Notes: a model not told the origin generated them from the letters alone. DNA of 64,000 bases from Thalassospira sp. MCCC 1A01428 (GCF_002115825.1 NZ_JFJZ01000017.1:1-64000), one strand, 5' to 3'; positions 43,141 to 52,976 are shown, counted from the first letter of the stretch. Numbers and translations are program-made.

Positions 43141-44870
43141 GCTGTTGGGCCTCCGGCGTCATGAACGCTATCGGCCTTGCTTTTGCCTGCCACATCGCGC
43201 AATTGCCCGGCTTCAAGATGCAGACAACGATCAGCAGCATCAAAATAATGGTCGTCATGGGTTACTGCCACAACCGTCAGGCCACGTTTGCAAAGCTCAG
43301 GTAAAATCTCGCGATAAAATTTGCGTCGAAAATGCGGGTCCTGGTCGGCTGCCCATTCATCAAGCACCAGGATCGGGCGATGTTCAAGAATGGCCGCAAT
43401 CAGCGCAAGACGTTTGCGTTGTCCCTGTGACAGATCCTGACGAACGAAGCGGGCATGTCCAACCGACAGGGTGTTCGCGCTATCTGCCTCTGCCGGGTCT
43501 TTTTCGTCAGGAATATTTATGCCGGTAATATGGTCGAGTTCAAACATTCGCAACCAGAAGGCCGCTTCGGTGCGGTCAATTTCGCCCAAACCATAAAGAT
43601 GGGAAAACAGATGAAAATCGGAAAAAACAGTTGAAATCAGATGGCGATACGAGCCGATGCTCTGCGGACCAAGACGAATGTCATCAATTTCAATATGACC
43701 GTCGGTCGGATAATATAAAGCGGTCAACAATTTGATCAGGGTTGATTTTCCCGAACCATTGCCACCGGTAATAAAAATCAGTTCCCCGCGCGCAATTTCA
43801 AGCGTTACCGGCCCCAGTTGAAAACCATGGTTCTGATCCCGATGGGCATAGCGAAAAATCGCGTTATGAAAACCGATGCGGGTAAAATCACCGGCAACCA
43901 TCGCGCCATCATCTTCGGCCACGGGTTCCGCCATTGCGACAAGGTCAGCATCAAGCGAGATCATTCGCGATGCCGCGTTTTCCGCCGCGCCAAGCACAGT
44001 CCAGCTTTGCACAACGGCACTAATGGGCCCGATCATGAATAATACTGCCGTACTGACCTTCATTACCGTGCCGGAAAAGCCGGGGGAATAAACCGGAACA
44101 ACAAACACAATCACTGCAAGCAAAATATAAAACGCCATCATGCCCATTACCTGCTGGCGAAAGGTAAGATCATGCGCCTGAACGGCGGTTTCTTCCTTAT
44201 GCGCCGACGTCGCAGTAAAAGCAGTATTTAACGCATCACTGCGTGCCGAGGACATCCGCACTTCCTTGATGCCGTAAAACAGGTCGGCAACCCTTTCAAA
44301 CAGGGAATTTTCTGCTGCCGCCAGCCGATGATAACAAGCCGATAGTTCACGCCCCATCCGTAAATAAATCATCGTGCCAAACCCGATCACTATCACGATC
44401 AGAAAAAAGGCCAGCGGGGACAACCACAAGACATACAACATCACCGCCAAAACCAGCAGCAACGAGCGAAACGCATGGGCCAGCAATTGCGAATTTTGCG
44501 AAATTACCTGGCTGCTTTGTGTGATGCTTTCATAAAGGCGGGTCCGCCCGAAACGTTCTATCCGGGCAAAGTCGGCATTTGCCAAACCTGTCAAAAGGCG
44601 TGCGCGCACACGGTGAATACCATTTTCAATGCGCGCGCCAATATGGGCAACCAGATAAATCTCGGAAAAAAAATACACTATTGATACGGCAATAAATGCC
44701 CCGGCCAGAAACCAGTTAACCTTGTCAATTTCGGTTTGTTCAATCTGTTCGGCTGCCGCATTTACGATTGCCAGCAACACAGCACTGCCGCCCCCTGCCA
44801 GTCCACCGGCAAGCGTCAGACGGGTTAACAGCCTGTTATCCCCCGACGACAACAGATCAAGCAATTTCAT
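43137..44870 (-). CDS. Cyclic-peptide-type ABC exporter, copy 1
   Basis: The 577-residue protein has the same architecture as its neighbour: six-helix N-terminal domain, Walker A GGNGSGKSTLIKLL, signature LSQGQRKRLALI and Walker B ILVLDEWAADQDP. The two are paralogues with moderate divergence, suggesting an old tandem duplication and possible heterodimer. The gene lies 79 bases after the diaminopropionate ammonia-lyase-like gene on the same strand, so the three form an operon. Confidence 0.92.
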   Translation of the reverse strand: MKLLDLLSSGDNRLLTRLTLAGGLAGGGSAVLLAIVNAAAEQIEQTEIDKVNWFLAGAFIAVSIVYFFSEIYLVAHIGARIENGIHRVRARLLTGLANADFARIERFGRTRLYESITQSSQVISQNSQLLAHAFRSLLLVLAVMLYVLWLSPLAFFLIVIVIGFGTMIYLRMGRELSACYHRLAAAENSLFERVADLFYGIKEVRMSSARSDALNTAFTATSAHKEETAVQAHDLTFRQQVMGMMAFYILLAVIVFVVPVYSPGFSGTVMKVSTAVLFMIGPISAVVQSWTVLGAAENAASRMISLDADLVAMAEPVAEDDGAMVAGDFTRIGFHNAIFRYAHRDQNHGFQLGPVTLEIARGELIFITGGNGSGKSTLIKLLTALYYPTDGHIEIDDIRLGPQSIGSYRHLISTVFSDFHLFSHLYGLGEIDRTEAAFWLRMFELDHITGINIPDEKDPAEADSANTLSVGHARFVRQDLSQGQRKRLALIAAILEHRPILVLDEWAADQDPHFRRKFYREILPELCKRGLTVVAVTHDDHYFDAADRCLHLEAGQLRDVAGKSKADSVHDAGGPTA

Positions 44871-44949
44871 TGGTTTGAAGTCCCCCTGGTCCGGCCATTA
44901 AGATATTGTGTCCCGGGCCGAATTAACCCGGCGAGTGTAGCTGCCGGCG

Positions 44950-46083
44950 TTAGGGCTGTCCAGTGATCGCATAGGCGGGAACAGGTGTAATTGTACTGGC
45001 ATACCGTGCGGGCATGGCGCCCTCGCTATTAACCACCAGAACACTGCTGTTAGCGTCCAGGTTAAATTGCGCCCGCAAAACCGGGCTTTGCGCCACATGC
45101 CATAACCCGGCGATACCGGCAATGCCCGTGTCCCAGCAATCAAGCGGCACATCCCCATTTATTCCCCGTCCCAGTTCTGTCTGGGCATGAAGGGCAATGG
45201 CATCATCAATCGCAATGCTGCCGCGCGCAACCTTTTGCAAAATATCGAATGCCGGAAGGCTTGGTCGCCCGCAGGATAAACCGACCATCCGGGTTAGCAA
45301 CTGCCCGGCGACAGAGACCGGGCGCCCCTGTGCAAGGCTTTGTTTCACACAAGCCGCGTTGGTGGCTTCAACAGTAATTACACCGGGCTTGCGACCACTT
45401 TCATGCCACAGGCCCAGCACACAGCCTGCCGCCATGCCGCCCACCCCGCATTGCAAAAAAACATGTCCGGGCCACACGCCAATCTGTTCCAGTTGCCGGG
45501 CGCATTCAATGCCCATAACTGCATATCCGGCCATAATGTCGCGGGTTACCTTAATGCCACCGTGATAATCGGTATCGGTAATCAGTAATACGCCAGCGTC
45601 GCGTGCGGCGTTTTCTGCGGCAAGCACGGCATCGTCATAGGTGCCTGCAACCACCACAATATCGGCACCATTGTCGCGCATGCGCTGCACCCGACCCACA
45701 TTCACATCTGTGCCAACATAAATACGGGCGTTGCAGCCAAATTTTGCTGCCGCCCACGCCAACGCCAACCCGTGATTCCCGTCTGTTGCCGCAACGGCCG
45801 TAAAGCCCGCACAATCGGTACTGCCCGGCACAAGCCCAAGGTCCAGCAACTGTTGTTTCAACCCATAAGGCGCACCAAGTGCCTTAACACCGCCCAGTCC
45901 GAAACGCCTGCTTTCGTCCTTGATCAGAACCGATCCGATACCGAGCTGTTTTGCCAAACCCGGAGCGGAAAGAAGCGGACTGGGGCGATATTCCTGCCAG
46001 TCTGAAATCAAGTCCAGCGCCCGATAGATTTCATCCCGGCCGGGAAAAAGGGCATCGATGCCTGAATCCGGTTGTTTCGACAA
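44950..46083 (-). CDS. Diaminopropionate ammonia-lyase-like PLP enzyme
   Basis: The 377-residue protein is a fold-type II PLP enzyme. The PLP lysine is in FGLGGVKALGAPYG (Lys67), and the phosphate-loop region includes ATDGNHGLALAWAA and GVGGMAAG. The closest recognised family is diaminopropionate ammonia-lyase, which breaks 2,3-diaminopropionate to pyruvate and ammonia; threonine/serine dehydratases are related. It opens the exporter operon in an NRPS locus. It may supply or remove an unusual amino acid such as diaminopropionate or dehydroalanine precursors, or serve self-protection. This link is inferred. Confidence 0.85.
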   Translation of the reverse strand: MSKQPDSGIDALFPGRDEIYRALDLISDWQEYRPSPLLSAPGLAKQLGIGSVLIKDESRRFGLGGVKALGAPYGLKQQLLDLGLVPGSTDCAGFTAVAATDGNHGLALAWAAAKFGCNARIYVGTDVNVGRVQRMRDNGADIVVVAGTYDDAVLAAENAARDAGVLLITDTDYHGGIKVTRDIMAGYAVMGIECARQLEQIGVWPGHVFLQCGVGGMAAGCVLGLWHESGRKPGVITVEATNAACVKQSLAQGRPVSVAGQLLTRMVGLSCGRPSLPAFDILQKVARGSIAIDDAIALHAQTELGRGINGDVPLDCWDTGIAGIAGLWHVAQSPVLRAQFNLDANSSVLVVNSEGAMPARYASTITPVPAYAITGQP

Positions 46084-46353
46084 TTATTCCATACCCCGCA
46101 TCTATTATGACCGTCTCAGACACCCGCCTGTTCACGCCATCGCCCCCGTAAAGCAACAAAGTTTTTACTACTCAATTGGTCACAACACTATCCATATGTC
46201 GTGAATTATTATGAAAATACAATTGCCGGGCTATACCGCGCCCCCAAATCGTGAAATTGATATCAGACGACAACAGCGTAACTTCGTCCTCGACGGGGGA
46301 TGCTGCGGTCCATTACACTCTCTTTTGCAACCAGGGGGTTACAGGGCGATCCA

Positions 46354-47661
46354 ATGCAACAGGTCACAATGGGCAAAAAATTCGGGCTTCTGAAAAACGC
46401 GCTGCTGGTCAGCCTGCTTATTGTGGCATCGACTGGCGCGATTTCTGTTGCCTGCGCGCAAGGCAGTGACCTGCCCGATGCATCGCCAGATACATCATCG
46501 CGGCTGGCCAACCAAAATAATGCGACCGGCAATATTGATCAGTTCGATAATCAACCCACAGAAAAAATACCGACAAATCCCGAAATGATAGACGGGCTGA
46601 TTTATAAGCCCGATGCAATCCCTTTGTCGCAATATCGGCGCGATTACAAAGGGATAGGCGGCCTGAGCCAGAAAATCTCTGAAACTGGCGACACACGCCC
46701 TTCCTATTACCTTGCCATCTATAGCGGCAGTACCAACGGTGTTTACTTTCAGGTCGCGGCCAGGATTTGCGAACTCATGCGCCAAACCTATGAGGAACAT
46801 CGCGTGCATTGTGTTCCGCTGCGTTCGCAAGGGGTTGGCAGCAATGTTGAATTGATGAAAGAAGGCCGCGTTCAGGTTGCCATCGTCCAGTCCAATACGA
46901 ACTGGGAGGCCCAGAACGGCATCAGTCCAATTCCCGGTGCCCGTTCTGTGATGTCACTTCATGATGAAATGGGCCTGTTGGTCGTGCGCAAGGATTCGGG
47001 CATTCATTCCGTTGCTGATTTACGCAACAAACGCATCAATGTTGGCCCCGAAGGATCAGCTTCACGGGGATTGTGGCTGCAACTGTTAAAAAAATACGAT
47101 ATCGGCCTTAAGGACCTGGGCCAGGTTTATGGCGTTGCACAGGATTACAACGGCATTGGCATTTGCAATAACTATCTCGATGCGTTCGGCCTATGGATCG
47201 GGCATCCGGCAGAACCGATTAACGACACATTGGGTTGCGATGCAGAAGTCGTTGGCATGGGCGGCGGCCCAACCGAGGAACTGGTCAAAAACAACAGTTA
47301 TTTCTTTAACCAAACCCTGCCTGCCAACACGTATCCCGGTCAAAATAAACCGGTCAAATCTTTCGGCTTCAAGGCATCCCTTATCGCTTATGAACCGGCC
47401 AATTCCTATGTTGTTTACTGGTTAACACGTATCGTGCACGAGCATCTTGCCGATTTGCGCAAAATGATGCCGATGTTTCTAAGTGTTGAAGCCGATGACA
47501 TGTTTAAAAAAGGCAATTTCTTGCCGTTCCACAGTGGTGCAGCCTGTTATTGGGAAACCGACCCGCACGCCTGTGACTGGCAAAAAGCCTATATTGCACG
47601 CGATGCAGAGGCGGCAAGACTGCTTAACGCCAAATCAAAATACCTTACAGATGATCAATAA
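46354..47661 (+). CDS. TAXI-family (TRAP-type) solute-binding protein
   Basis: The protein (435 residues from ATG 46354) has a signal-like N-terminus (KNALLVSLLIVASTGAISVACAQ) and the TAXI fold: YLAIYSGSTNGVYFQVAARICELM, VELMKEGRVQVAIVQSNTNW, KRINVGPEGSASRG. TAXI proteins deliver ligands such as glutamate to TRAP permeases, but no TRAP permease gene lies nearby. The mature N-terminus has about 70 extra residues. AGGG at 46343-46346 supports the start. It is divergent from the PLP enzyme gene, so it could sense or bind a compound related to that pathway. Confidence 0.87.
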   Translation: MQQVTMGKKFGLLKNALLVSLLIVASTGAISVACAQGSDLPDASPDTSSRLANQNNATGNIDQFDNQPTEKIPTNPEMIDGLIYKPDAIPLSQYRRDYKGIGGLSQKISETGDTRPSYYLAIYSGSTNGVYFQVAARICELMRQTYEEHRVHCVPLRSQGVGSNVELMKEGRVQVAIVQSNTNWEAQNGISPIPGARSVMSLHDEMGLLVVRKDSGIHSVADLRNKRINVGPEGSASRGLWLQLLKKYDIGLKDLGQVYGVAQDYNGIGICNNYLDAFGLWIGHPAEPINDTLGCDAEVVGMGGGPTEELVKNNSYFFNQTLPANTYPGQNKPVKSFGFKASLIAYEPANSYVVYWLTRIVHEHLADLRKMMPMFLSVEADDMFKKGNFLPFHSGAACYWETDPHACDWQKAYIARDAEAARLLNAKSKYLTDDQ

Positions 47662-47675
47662 GCCGACCGGGAGGA

Positions 47676-48356
47676 TTATTCAGGGACATAACCAATCTGG
47701 ATCTTGCCCCCGTCAACACGCCACCCCACCCCGATACACCCCCCGGCTATCGCTGTGCGTTGCCTTGGCAGATCATCAAGATTAATCCATTGCATGTCAC
47801 TTTGCGGTGGTTCCCCGATGCCATTGCCCGTAACCGGGACAGGAGCAAAATCCGCCGCCAGATCACGCCTTACCAGATAGCGAATACCCCCGAATTTTTC
47901 GACCATTCCCCGTATGGTTAACCCGCACGACAACAAACTGCGCAAACTGGGCACATTCCCCGGTGCGACAGTCGACAGGGCAATAGAACGACCAGCAGCC
48001 AGGGCAGCGGCCAGCCTGTGATTTATCATCTTACGCTGCCAGCCCTGGCCGCGCCATTCAGGGGTCACCGATACACCATCAATATGGGCCACCCCGGCCA
48101 ATTGTCCCGGCAGAAAATTGTGATCGACACCGAAATTGGGATCATCCCGGCGGGGAAGCCCCAACACACTATAGGCCATAAGGGTATCGTCGCGAAAAGC
48201 CCCGTAAATATGCCCGCAGGTCGCAATATGATCAGCGAAAAAGCCATCTGTTTCACATGCGGCCAGGTTTTTCGTCGGCAATAATGCAAGGACCTTGTGA
48301 TGAAGTCCAATAATTGCAGGCAAGTGTTCGGTGCCAAGGCGACGGATCGTCGTCAT
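47676..48356 (-). CDS. GNAT family N-acetyltransferase
   Basis: The 226-residue protein has a GNAT fold with the acetyl-CoA binding segment HIDGVSVTPEWRGQGWQRKMINHRL-like loop and GRSIALSTVAPGNVPSLRSL. It is the last gene of a four-gene minus-strand operon and overlaps the preceding gene by 4 bases, so it is translationally coupled to the binding-protein/sensor/MFS genes. A role in modifying the exported or sensed compound is possible. Substrate unknown. Confidence 0.83.
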   Translation of the reverse strand: MTTIRRLGTEHLPAIIGLHHKVLALLPTKNLAACETDGFFADHIATCGHIYGAFRDDTLMAYSVLGLPRRDDPNFGVDHNFLPGQLAGVAHIDGVSVTPEWRGQGWQRKMINHRLAAALAAGRSIALSTVAPGNVPSLRSLLSCGLTIRGMVEKFGGIRYLVRRDLAADFAPVPVTGNGIGEPPQSDMQWINLDDLPRQRTAIAGGCIGVGWRVDGGKIQIGYVPE

Positions 48357-49369
48357 TTTACAATTTCCGCGTAATCAAGCAATGGCAACGGCGGGTACAG
48401 TTGCAACTGTTTTGCCGCAGATAGTCGGATCAGATAGGAAAAACGGTTTAATGTTTCAATTGGCAAATCACCCGGTTTTGCACCATTGAGCAGAATGTCT
48501 GCCGCCTTGCTTGCGGCCAGACGCCCCACCAGTTCATAATGGCTGACCAGACCAAACAGGGCATGTCCCTCGCGCACCTCAAGTTCTGTGGCACTGAACG
48601 TGCCAAGGCCATTTGCGAAGCCCGCATCTGTCAGGTTGTCGCGATAGGTGCCAATAAAGTTGTCCGGCCCGATATATAAAAAATCGGCCCCCTTCTTTGC
48701 CAGATCGGCCACAGCACCGGCAATACGGTCAGGGTCCGGGGTGCCGTTTTCACCCAGGGGTTCGGCCAGAACCTCAAACGACATTTCCGTGCCCAGCGCC
48801 CTAAGGTCGGCAATATTCGAAACCGAGTTGCTTTCCTGAACATTGTAAACCACGCCCAGACGCTTCATGGGGCGATAGGCCCGAATAGCATTAATCTGTG
48901 CCGCAAGCGGGGCAATGTGGCTCGCGCCGGTAATATTGGTGCGCATTTGACCGGGCGGCGCAGCAATCCCGGTTTTCCAGGGTGCCGACACCATCACAAA
49001 AACCACAGGCAGTTCGGTAATATTTTGCACCGGGTCAACAGCGTCATACCGACCTGCGACCGCCATTGTAACACCCGTCCCCCAGGTATAAACAAGATCC
49101 GGCGGGTTCTTGCGGATTTGGGCAATCACATCGGGAATGGCACTGATATCCCGGTTGATATTATAAACCTGAATATCCACCGGGATGTTACGGCTTGCAA
49201 AATAGGCGCGAAACCCTTCTTCGACCTGGGTTTCACCCCGCCAGAGAACCATCGCAATATGAAAAGGATGGTCAGGGGACGCGCGGTGGTCTGATGCATA
49301 GGCAAGTTCATTGCCTGCCCCGATTATGGTTAGAAGCACTAGCAGGATACAGGCATAAAACCGGTTCAT
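48353..49369 (-). CDS. ABC_sub_bind-family periplasmic binding protein
   Basis: The 338-residue protein has a signal peptide (MNRFYACILLVLLTIIGAGNELAYA) and the PF04392-type fold related to TrpX: FHIAMVLWRGETQVEEGFRAYF, VYTWGTGVTMAVAGRY, KRLGVVYNVQESNSVSN. No ABC permease or ATPase is adjacent. Instead it overlaps by 4 bases both the sensor-MFS fusion gene upstream and the GNAT gene downstream. It may act as a periplasmic sensing subunit for the neighbouring sensor domains rather than as an importer component. That is inference from gene order. Confidence 0.85.
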   Translation of the reverse strand: MNRFYACILLVLLTIIGAGNELAYASDHRASPDHPFHIAMVLWRGETQVEEGFRAYFASRNIPVDIQVYNINRDISAIPDVIAQIRKNPPDLVYTWGTGVTMAVAGRYDAVDPVQNITELPVVFVMVSAPWKTGIAAPPGQMRTNITGASHIAPLAAQINAIRAYRPMKRLGVVYNVQESNSVSNIADLRALGTEMSFEVLAEPLGENGTPDPDRIAGAVADLAKKGADFLYIGPDNFIGTYRDNLTDAGFANGLGTFSATELEVREGHALFGLVSHYELVGRLAASKAADILLNGAKPGDLPIETLNRFSYLIRLSAAKQLQLYPPLPLLDYAEIVK

Positions 49370-51369
49370 TGTTTCACCCCTGCTTTATCCGCAATATCCT
49401 TGTCGACCGGTGATCGCCCGATAAACAATTCAAAACACAAAATACAAATAACCGCACCACACCCAAGATAAAGGATAGCCTTCTCGGGACCGAAATAATG
49501 CACCAGCATCGCGGCAATCAAGGGGCCACTGGCACCGCCAAACCGTTCGGCCAGCCGCAAAACAGCCAAAACAGGGCCCGTGCCATGTTTCTCCGTGAAT
49601 GTACGGCTAAGTTTAAGGCTTAGTGAAACCTGTGCCGGAATGGATGTTGCCTGCGACAAACCCAGCATACCAACCGCAACCGCAATTACCGGCCCTGCGG
49701 GGAAGATTCCGGCCATTACCAGCCCGATGGCCGTTATAACCCCGCCAATACCAACGGCCCGCATTTCTTGTTGCTTACGGTCCGTCCAGCGGGCAACACC
49801 CCAGCCTGACAGCAAGGCAACCATCCCGTATAGCATGATAACCCGGCCGATTTCGGCAATCGTTGCCCCATTCTGCAACATCAAAACCGGCACAAGGTAA
49901 TATAAGAATGCACTAAGGATTAATTTGGCAGGAATCGCGGCAAACACCATCAATACCTGCAAACGGCGATTACGCAACAATGCCCCAAACGCCGCCCGTG
50001 TAGGCAAGGCCGGAGCCATATCGCCACGCAATCCGACCTGGCTATCCATCAGGAAAAAGGCAAGGCCGGTGGCAAACACCGCCACAAAACCACCCATGAA
50101 AAAAGTCAGCGATGCCCCGAAATATCCGGCAATAATGCCACCTATCGCAGGTCCGCAAATATCGGCCAGCATAATCCCGCTGACCATCATCGCGGTTCCT
50201 TGCGAGCGATTTTTTTCGGTCGTGGCATCGAGAACATAACTTTGACAGGCAACAAAGGTAGTGGCATAGCCAAGCCCGGACAAAGCACGCCAAATCACCA
50301 GGTCCCAGAACCCGATGGCACTGGCCGCCCCGAAAAGCCCGACCGTCGCCAGGCATGCCCCTATCAGATACATACGCAACGGGCCGGTTTTTCCCTGTAT
50401 CAGGCTGCAAAGCGGCATGGCAATTGCGATCATCAACAGATGCACCGCCATCACAATGCCGGCACCAAGTTGCCCCCCCATCGTGTGCGCTGTCAGGTCG
50501 CTGAAATAGGCAGGCATAATTGGCCGGGCCAGTTCTTCGGCCAGAACAAACATAAAGGCCAGCATCCTGACCCCTACCAGCCGAACCTCGCGGGCGGGTT
50601 GGGGTATAATCCCGGCTTTTTGCGCCGTGTTTGCGACCACCGCATTAATGCCGCCCATAAACTGGCCAATATCATCGCGCGTTGACTGACCATGCAAAAG
50701 CGTAAATTTACGGGCGTGGATATTGGCCAATACCCGCGATGCCACCCTGACCGGCATGGTGACATTGACCGTTAACACAAGCAGCATCAGTTCAAATGAC
50801 AATGCCAGCGCAATCAGCAAAATCACACCAATATCAAACAGATTGTCAATCAACGGACGCATCAGCGCCCGGCGATCATGCCCGATGACAAGACTGCCCA
50901 ACCTGATATCGCCGGCTTCCAGCGCACCATCGCCCATTTTCAGGGGCAGACGGGTCAGGATAAACCGGTTTTTTTGCTGATCGTCCTGCGACAGTGACAG
51001 ACTTTTCTCAAAGGCAGCAGGCTCCAGCCCACCACTAAAAAGCACTTGTCCGTCAGATGTCAGGATCGCGCCAAACAACAGATCAGGGTCACCATCCTGC
51101 ATCCCGACGATCAGGTCATCGAACCCTGTAATTTTATCAAGCGGAATACCAAGGTCGAGCGCACGAGCGATCTTTTCGACCAGAACCTGTGCCTCGATGG
51201 TGGCCTTCTTGATGGTTTCACTGCGAAGGTCATCTCGTGCCAGATCAGCTGCACGCCAGGAAATGCCAACCAGTGCAATACACAAGGCAACCACGCTGAC
51301 CAGCAACAAAACCCAGATCGTGCCCTTGGGAAACAGGCCGCTGCGACGGGTGACAGGTTCATTTTTCAT
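49366..51369 (-). CDS. Sensor-HAMP-MFS fusion transporter
   Basis: An N-terminal sensory module precedes an MFS transporter in one frame of about 667 residues. The parts are helix 1 (about 18-36), a periplasmic domain of about 140 residues with ALDLGIPLDKITGFDDL, helix 2 (about 180-203), a HAMP-like segment (VTMPVRVASRVLANIHA to about 250), and a twelve-helix MFS domain (about 265-655) with the GLSQATSIPAQVSLS region. MFS proteins normally lack such a module; it looks taken from a sensor kinase or cyclase. Transport could be gated by a periplasmic signal. The start is uncertain: ATG at 51369 has the best weak SD, and further in-frame starts lie at 51381 and 51396. Confidence 0.82.
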   Translation of the reverse strand: MKNEPVTRRSGLFPKGTIWVLLLVSVVALCIALVGISWRAADLARDDLRSETIKKATIEAQVLVEKIARALDLGIPLDKITGFDDLIVGMQDGDPDLLFGAILTSDGQVLFSGGLEPAAFEKSLSLSQDDQQKNRFILTRLPLKMGDGALEAGDIRLGSLVIGHDRRALMRPLIDNLFDIGVILLIALALSFELMLLVLTVNVTMPVRVASRVLANIHARKFTLLHGQSTRDDIGQFMGGINAVVANTAQKAGIIPQPAREVRLVGVRMLAFMFVLAEELARPIMPAYFSDLTAHTMGGQLGAGIVMAVHLLMIAIAMPLCSLIQGKTGPLRMYLIGACLATVGLFGAASAIGFWDLVIWRALSGLGYATTFVACQSYVLDATTEKNRSQGTAMMVSGIMLADICGPAIGGIIAGYFGASLTFFMGGFVAVFATGLAFFLMDSQVGLRGDMAPALPTRAAFGALLRNRRLQVLMVFAAIPAKLILSAFLYYLVPVLMLQNGATIAEIGRVIMLYGMVALLSGWGVARWTDRKQQEMRAVGIGGVITAIGLVMAGIFPAGPVIAVAVGMLGLSQATSIPAQVSLSLKLSRTFTEKHGTGPVLAVLRLAERFGGASGPLIAAMLVHYFGPEKAILYLGCGAVICILCFELFIGRSPVDKDIADKAGVKQ

Positions 51370-52162
51370 GTTTTTGTCCATCCCCGGACTGATCATCACC
51401 GTCAATCAAACCGTCATCATGTCTGGTTTCGGCATTTGCGTTCTCACGCGACAATTGATCACGCAATTGCCGATACAGGGAAATCATGCGCATTTCACCG
51501 CCGGTCAGAACATCACCGTCATGGGCAGAAACAGCCGATGCTTTCCCGTCCAGCGCACGCTCGAGATCATCATTGAGTTCGACAAAAACCCGGTGCCGTC
51601 GGCGCATCAATACAAACAGAACCAGCAAAACCGGCACAATCGTCCCAAGGCTGATCATGGTCGCCTGCCACATCCGGCTGGAAACATGGTCAAGTTGGGC
51701 ATTTGCATCGGAAATATCGGTGATAATCCGAACATAGCCCGCGCACTGCCCCACACTATCGCGCAGTAACGTTCCCATAATCGCACGATCATGATCAAAA
51801 CTTTGCCATTGATCCATATCTGGCAAAGAAAATGGCGGTGGCGCAACAGAGCCTGCCTGCGCGACATCAATTTGCGATCCATCGCAGGCAAAAACCTGAA
51901 TGTTCCTGATACCTTCCGACATATCAAGACGCCTGCCAAGAATGGCATCCAGATTTTCCATGTTCTCAAGCCGTAACCCCAAATCAAGGCCTGCAACAAT
52001 ATCGCGTCGGGTTTCGGACAACACAACCGTCATGCGCTGGGACAGCAGGTGATGCAATGTCTGATCAAAACGCAAATAATTCAGCCCGGTTGTCATGGCA
52101 ATTGCCGCACCAAAGACCAAAAGCAGCGCAAGACCGATCTTGAGAGCCAAACTCACGACCAT
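51359..52162 (-). CDS. Membrane sensor-like protein without output domain
   Basis: The 267-residue protein has helix 1 (about 6-28), a periplasmic domain (29-165) containing GLDLGLRLENMENLDAILG, helix 2 (167-186) and a polar 80-residue cytoplasmic tail with no kinase, cyclase or HAMP output. Its periplasmic domain resembles that of the neighbouring MFS fusion, with which it overlaps by 11 bases. It is the first gene of the sensor, MFS fusion, binding protein, GNAT operon. It could form a sensing complex with the binding protein and the MFS fusion. Function unproven. Confidence 0.75.
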   Translation of the reverse strand: MVVSLALKIGLALLLVFGAAIAMTTGLNYLRFDQTLHHLLSQRMTVVLSETRRDIVAGLDLGLRLENMENLDAILGRRLDMSEGIRNIQVFACDGSQIDVAQAGSVAPPPFSLPDMDQWQSFDHDRAIMGTLLRDSVGQCAGYVRIITDISDANAQLDHVSSRMWQATMISLGTIVPVLLVLFVLMRRRHRVFVELNDDLERALDGKASAVSAHDGDVLTGGEMRMISLYRQLRDQLSRENANAETRHDDGLIDGDDQSGDGQKHEK

Positions 52163-52296
52163 CCTCCAACACTGACAGCCCGGTCTGTTTTGCTGTTAAC
52201 CCTGACGTTAAATATCATGAAAACCTATCCCCCCGCTGGCTGCATGTTTGCCTGTGTCCTGTACCAACGTCAAGCACCCACCAGCAGATTGTATAT

Positions 52297-52335
52297 GACT
52301 GCTACCCCAACTTGATAAGGTTTGCAGTAGCAGTC
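52297..52335. promoter_or_regulatory. 9-bp inverted repeat in divergent intergenic region
   Basis: GACTGCTAC (52297-52305) and GTAGCAGTC (52327-52335) are separated by 21 bases, 50 bases before the DUF697 start and 135 bases from the sensor gene. It could be an operator or a leader hairpin for the plus-strand gene. Confidence 0.4.
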
Positions 52336-52384
52336 CTTAGCCGGTATGCTTTCATTCCTTGTTGCGATCAGAGGACTGCCCGTC

Positions 52385-52894
52385 ATGAGTGCGGAAAAAC
52401 TTGCTGAATTAAAACAGTTAAAGCAACATCGTCTTGCAAGCGCTATCGTGCGCCGCAATACAATGTGGGCAGTGGGCAGCGGCTTTATTCCCATACCCCT
52501 GGTTGACAGTGCAACAATTGTTGCGGTTCAGTTAAAAATGCTTGCCGAACTTAGTGCCATTTATACCGTTCCATTTAACCGCAACAGCGGCAAGTCGGCG
52601 ATTGCGGCCTTGATATGCAGTCTCAGCAGTGGTGCTTTGGGGAAATCCCTGCTGGCGACCGGCGTATTCGGGGCAATGGCCAAATCTGTTCCGGTCATTG
52701 GCTATGGGCTAAGCATTTTAACCATGCCCGGTTTTAACGGTGCGGCAACATACGCACTGGGCAAGGTTTTTCAGCAGCACTTTTCCGCGGGTGGCACTTT
52801 TCTGACATTTGACCCCCAAAAAACAGAGCGGCATTTCCGCCAGAAATTTGAAGAAGGTAAGGAATTTGTGGCGCGGCAAGCCGCCGCTGCCTGA
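52385..52894 (+). CDS. DUF697 family membrane-associated protein, copy 1
   Basis: The 169-residue protein matches the DUF697 core: GSGFIPIPLVDSATIVAVQLKMLAELSAIY, then two hydrophobic Gly/Ala-rich segments and a charged C-terminus (RHFRQKFEEGKEF). The function of the family is not established. ATG at 52385 has GAGGA at 52371-52375; the frame is open to 52346 without support. A clear paralogue lies at 55576, and both flank Band 7 and thioesterase genes. Confidence 0.85.
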   Translation: MSAEKLAELKQLKQHRLASAIVRRNTMWAVGSGFIPIPLVDSATIVAVQLKMLAELSAIYTVPFNRNSGKSAIAALICSLSSGALGKSLLATGVFGAMAKSVPVIGYGLSILTMPGFNGAATYALGKVFQQHFSAGGTFLTFDPQKTERHFRQKFEEGKEFVARQAAAA

Positions 52895-52976
52895 TTTTGA
52901 GAATATCTATCAAGGCGCGTTCAAAAATATAGTGCCGAAATTTTGGGGCAGGACATAGCGTCCGCAGGGGAAAGCA

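Noticed and set aside
46354-47661. TAXI binding protein as part of a complete TRAP transporter
   Set aside because: No TRAP membrane subunit gene lies on either side.
48353-49369. ABC importer for the PF04392 binding protein
   Set aside because: Neighbouring genes are a sensor-MFS fusion and an acetyltransferase; no ABC permease or ATPase is nearby.
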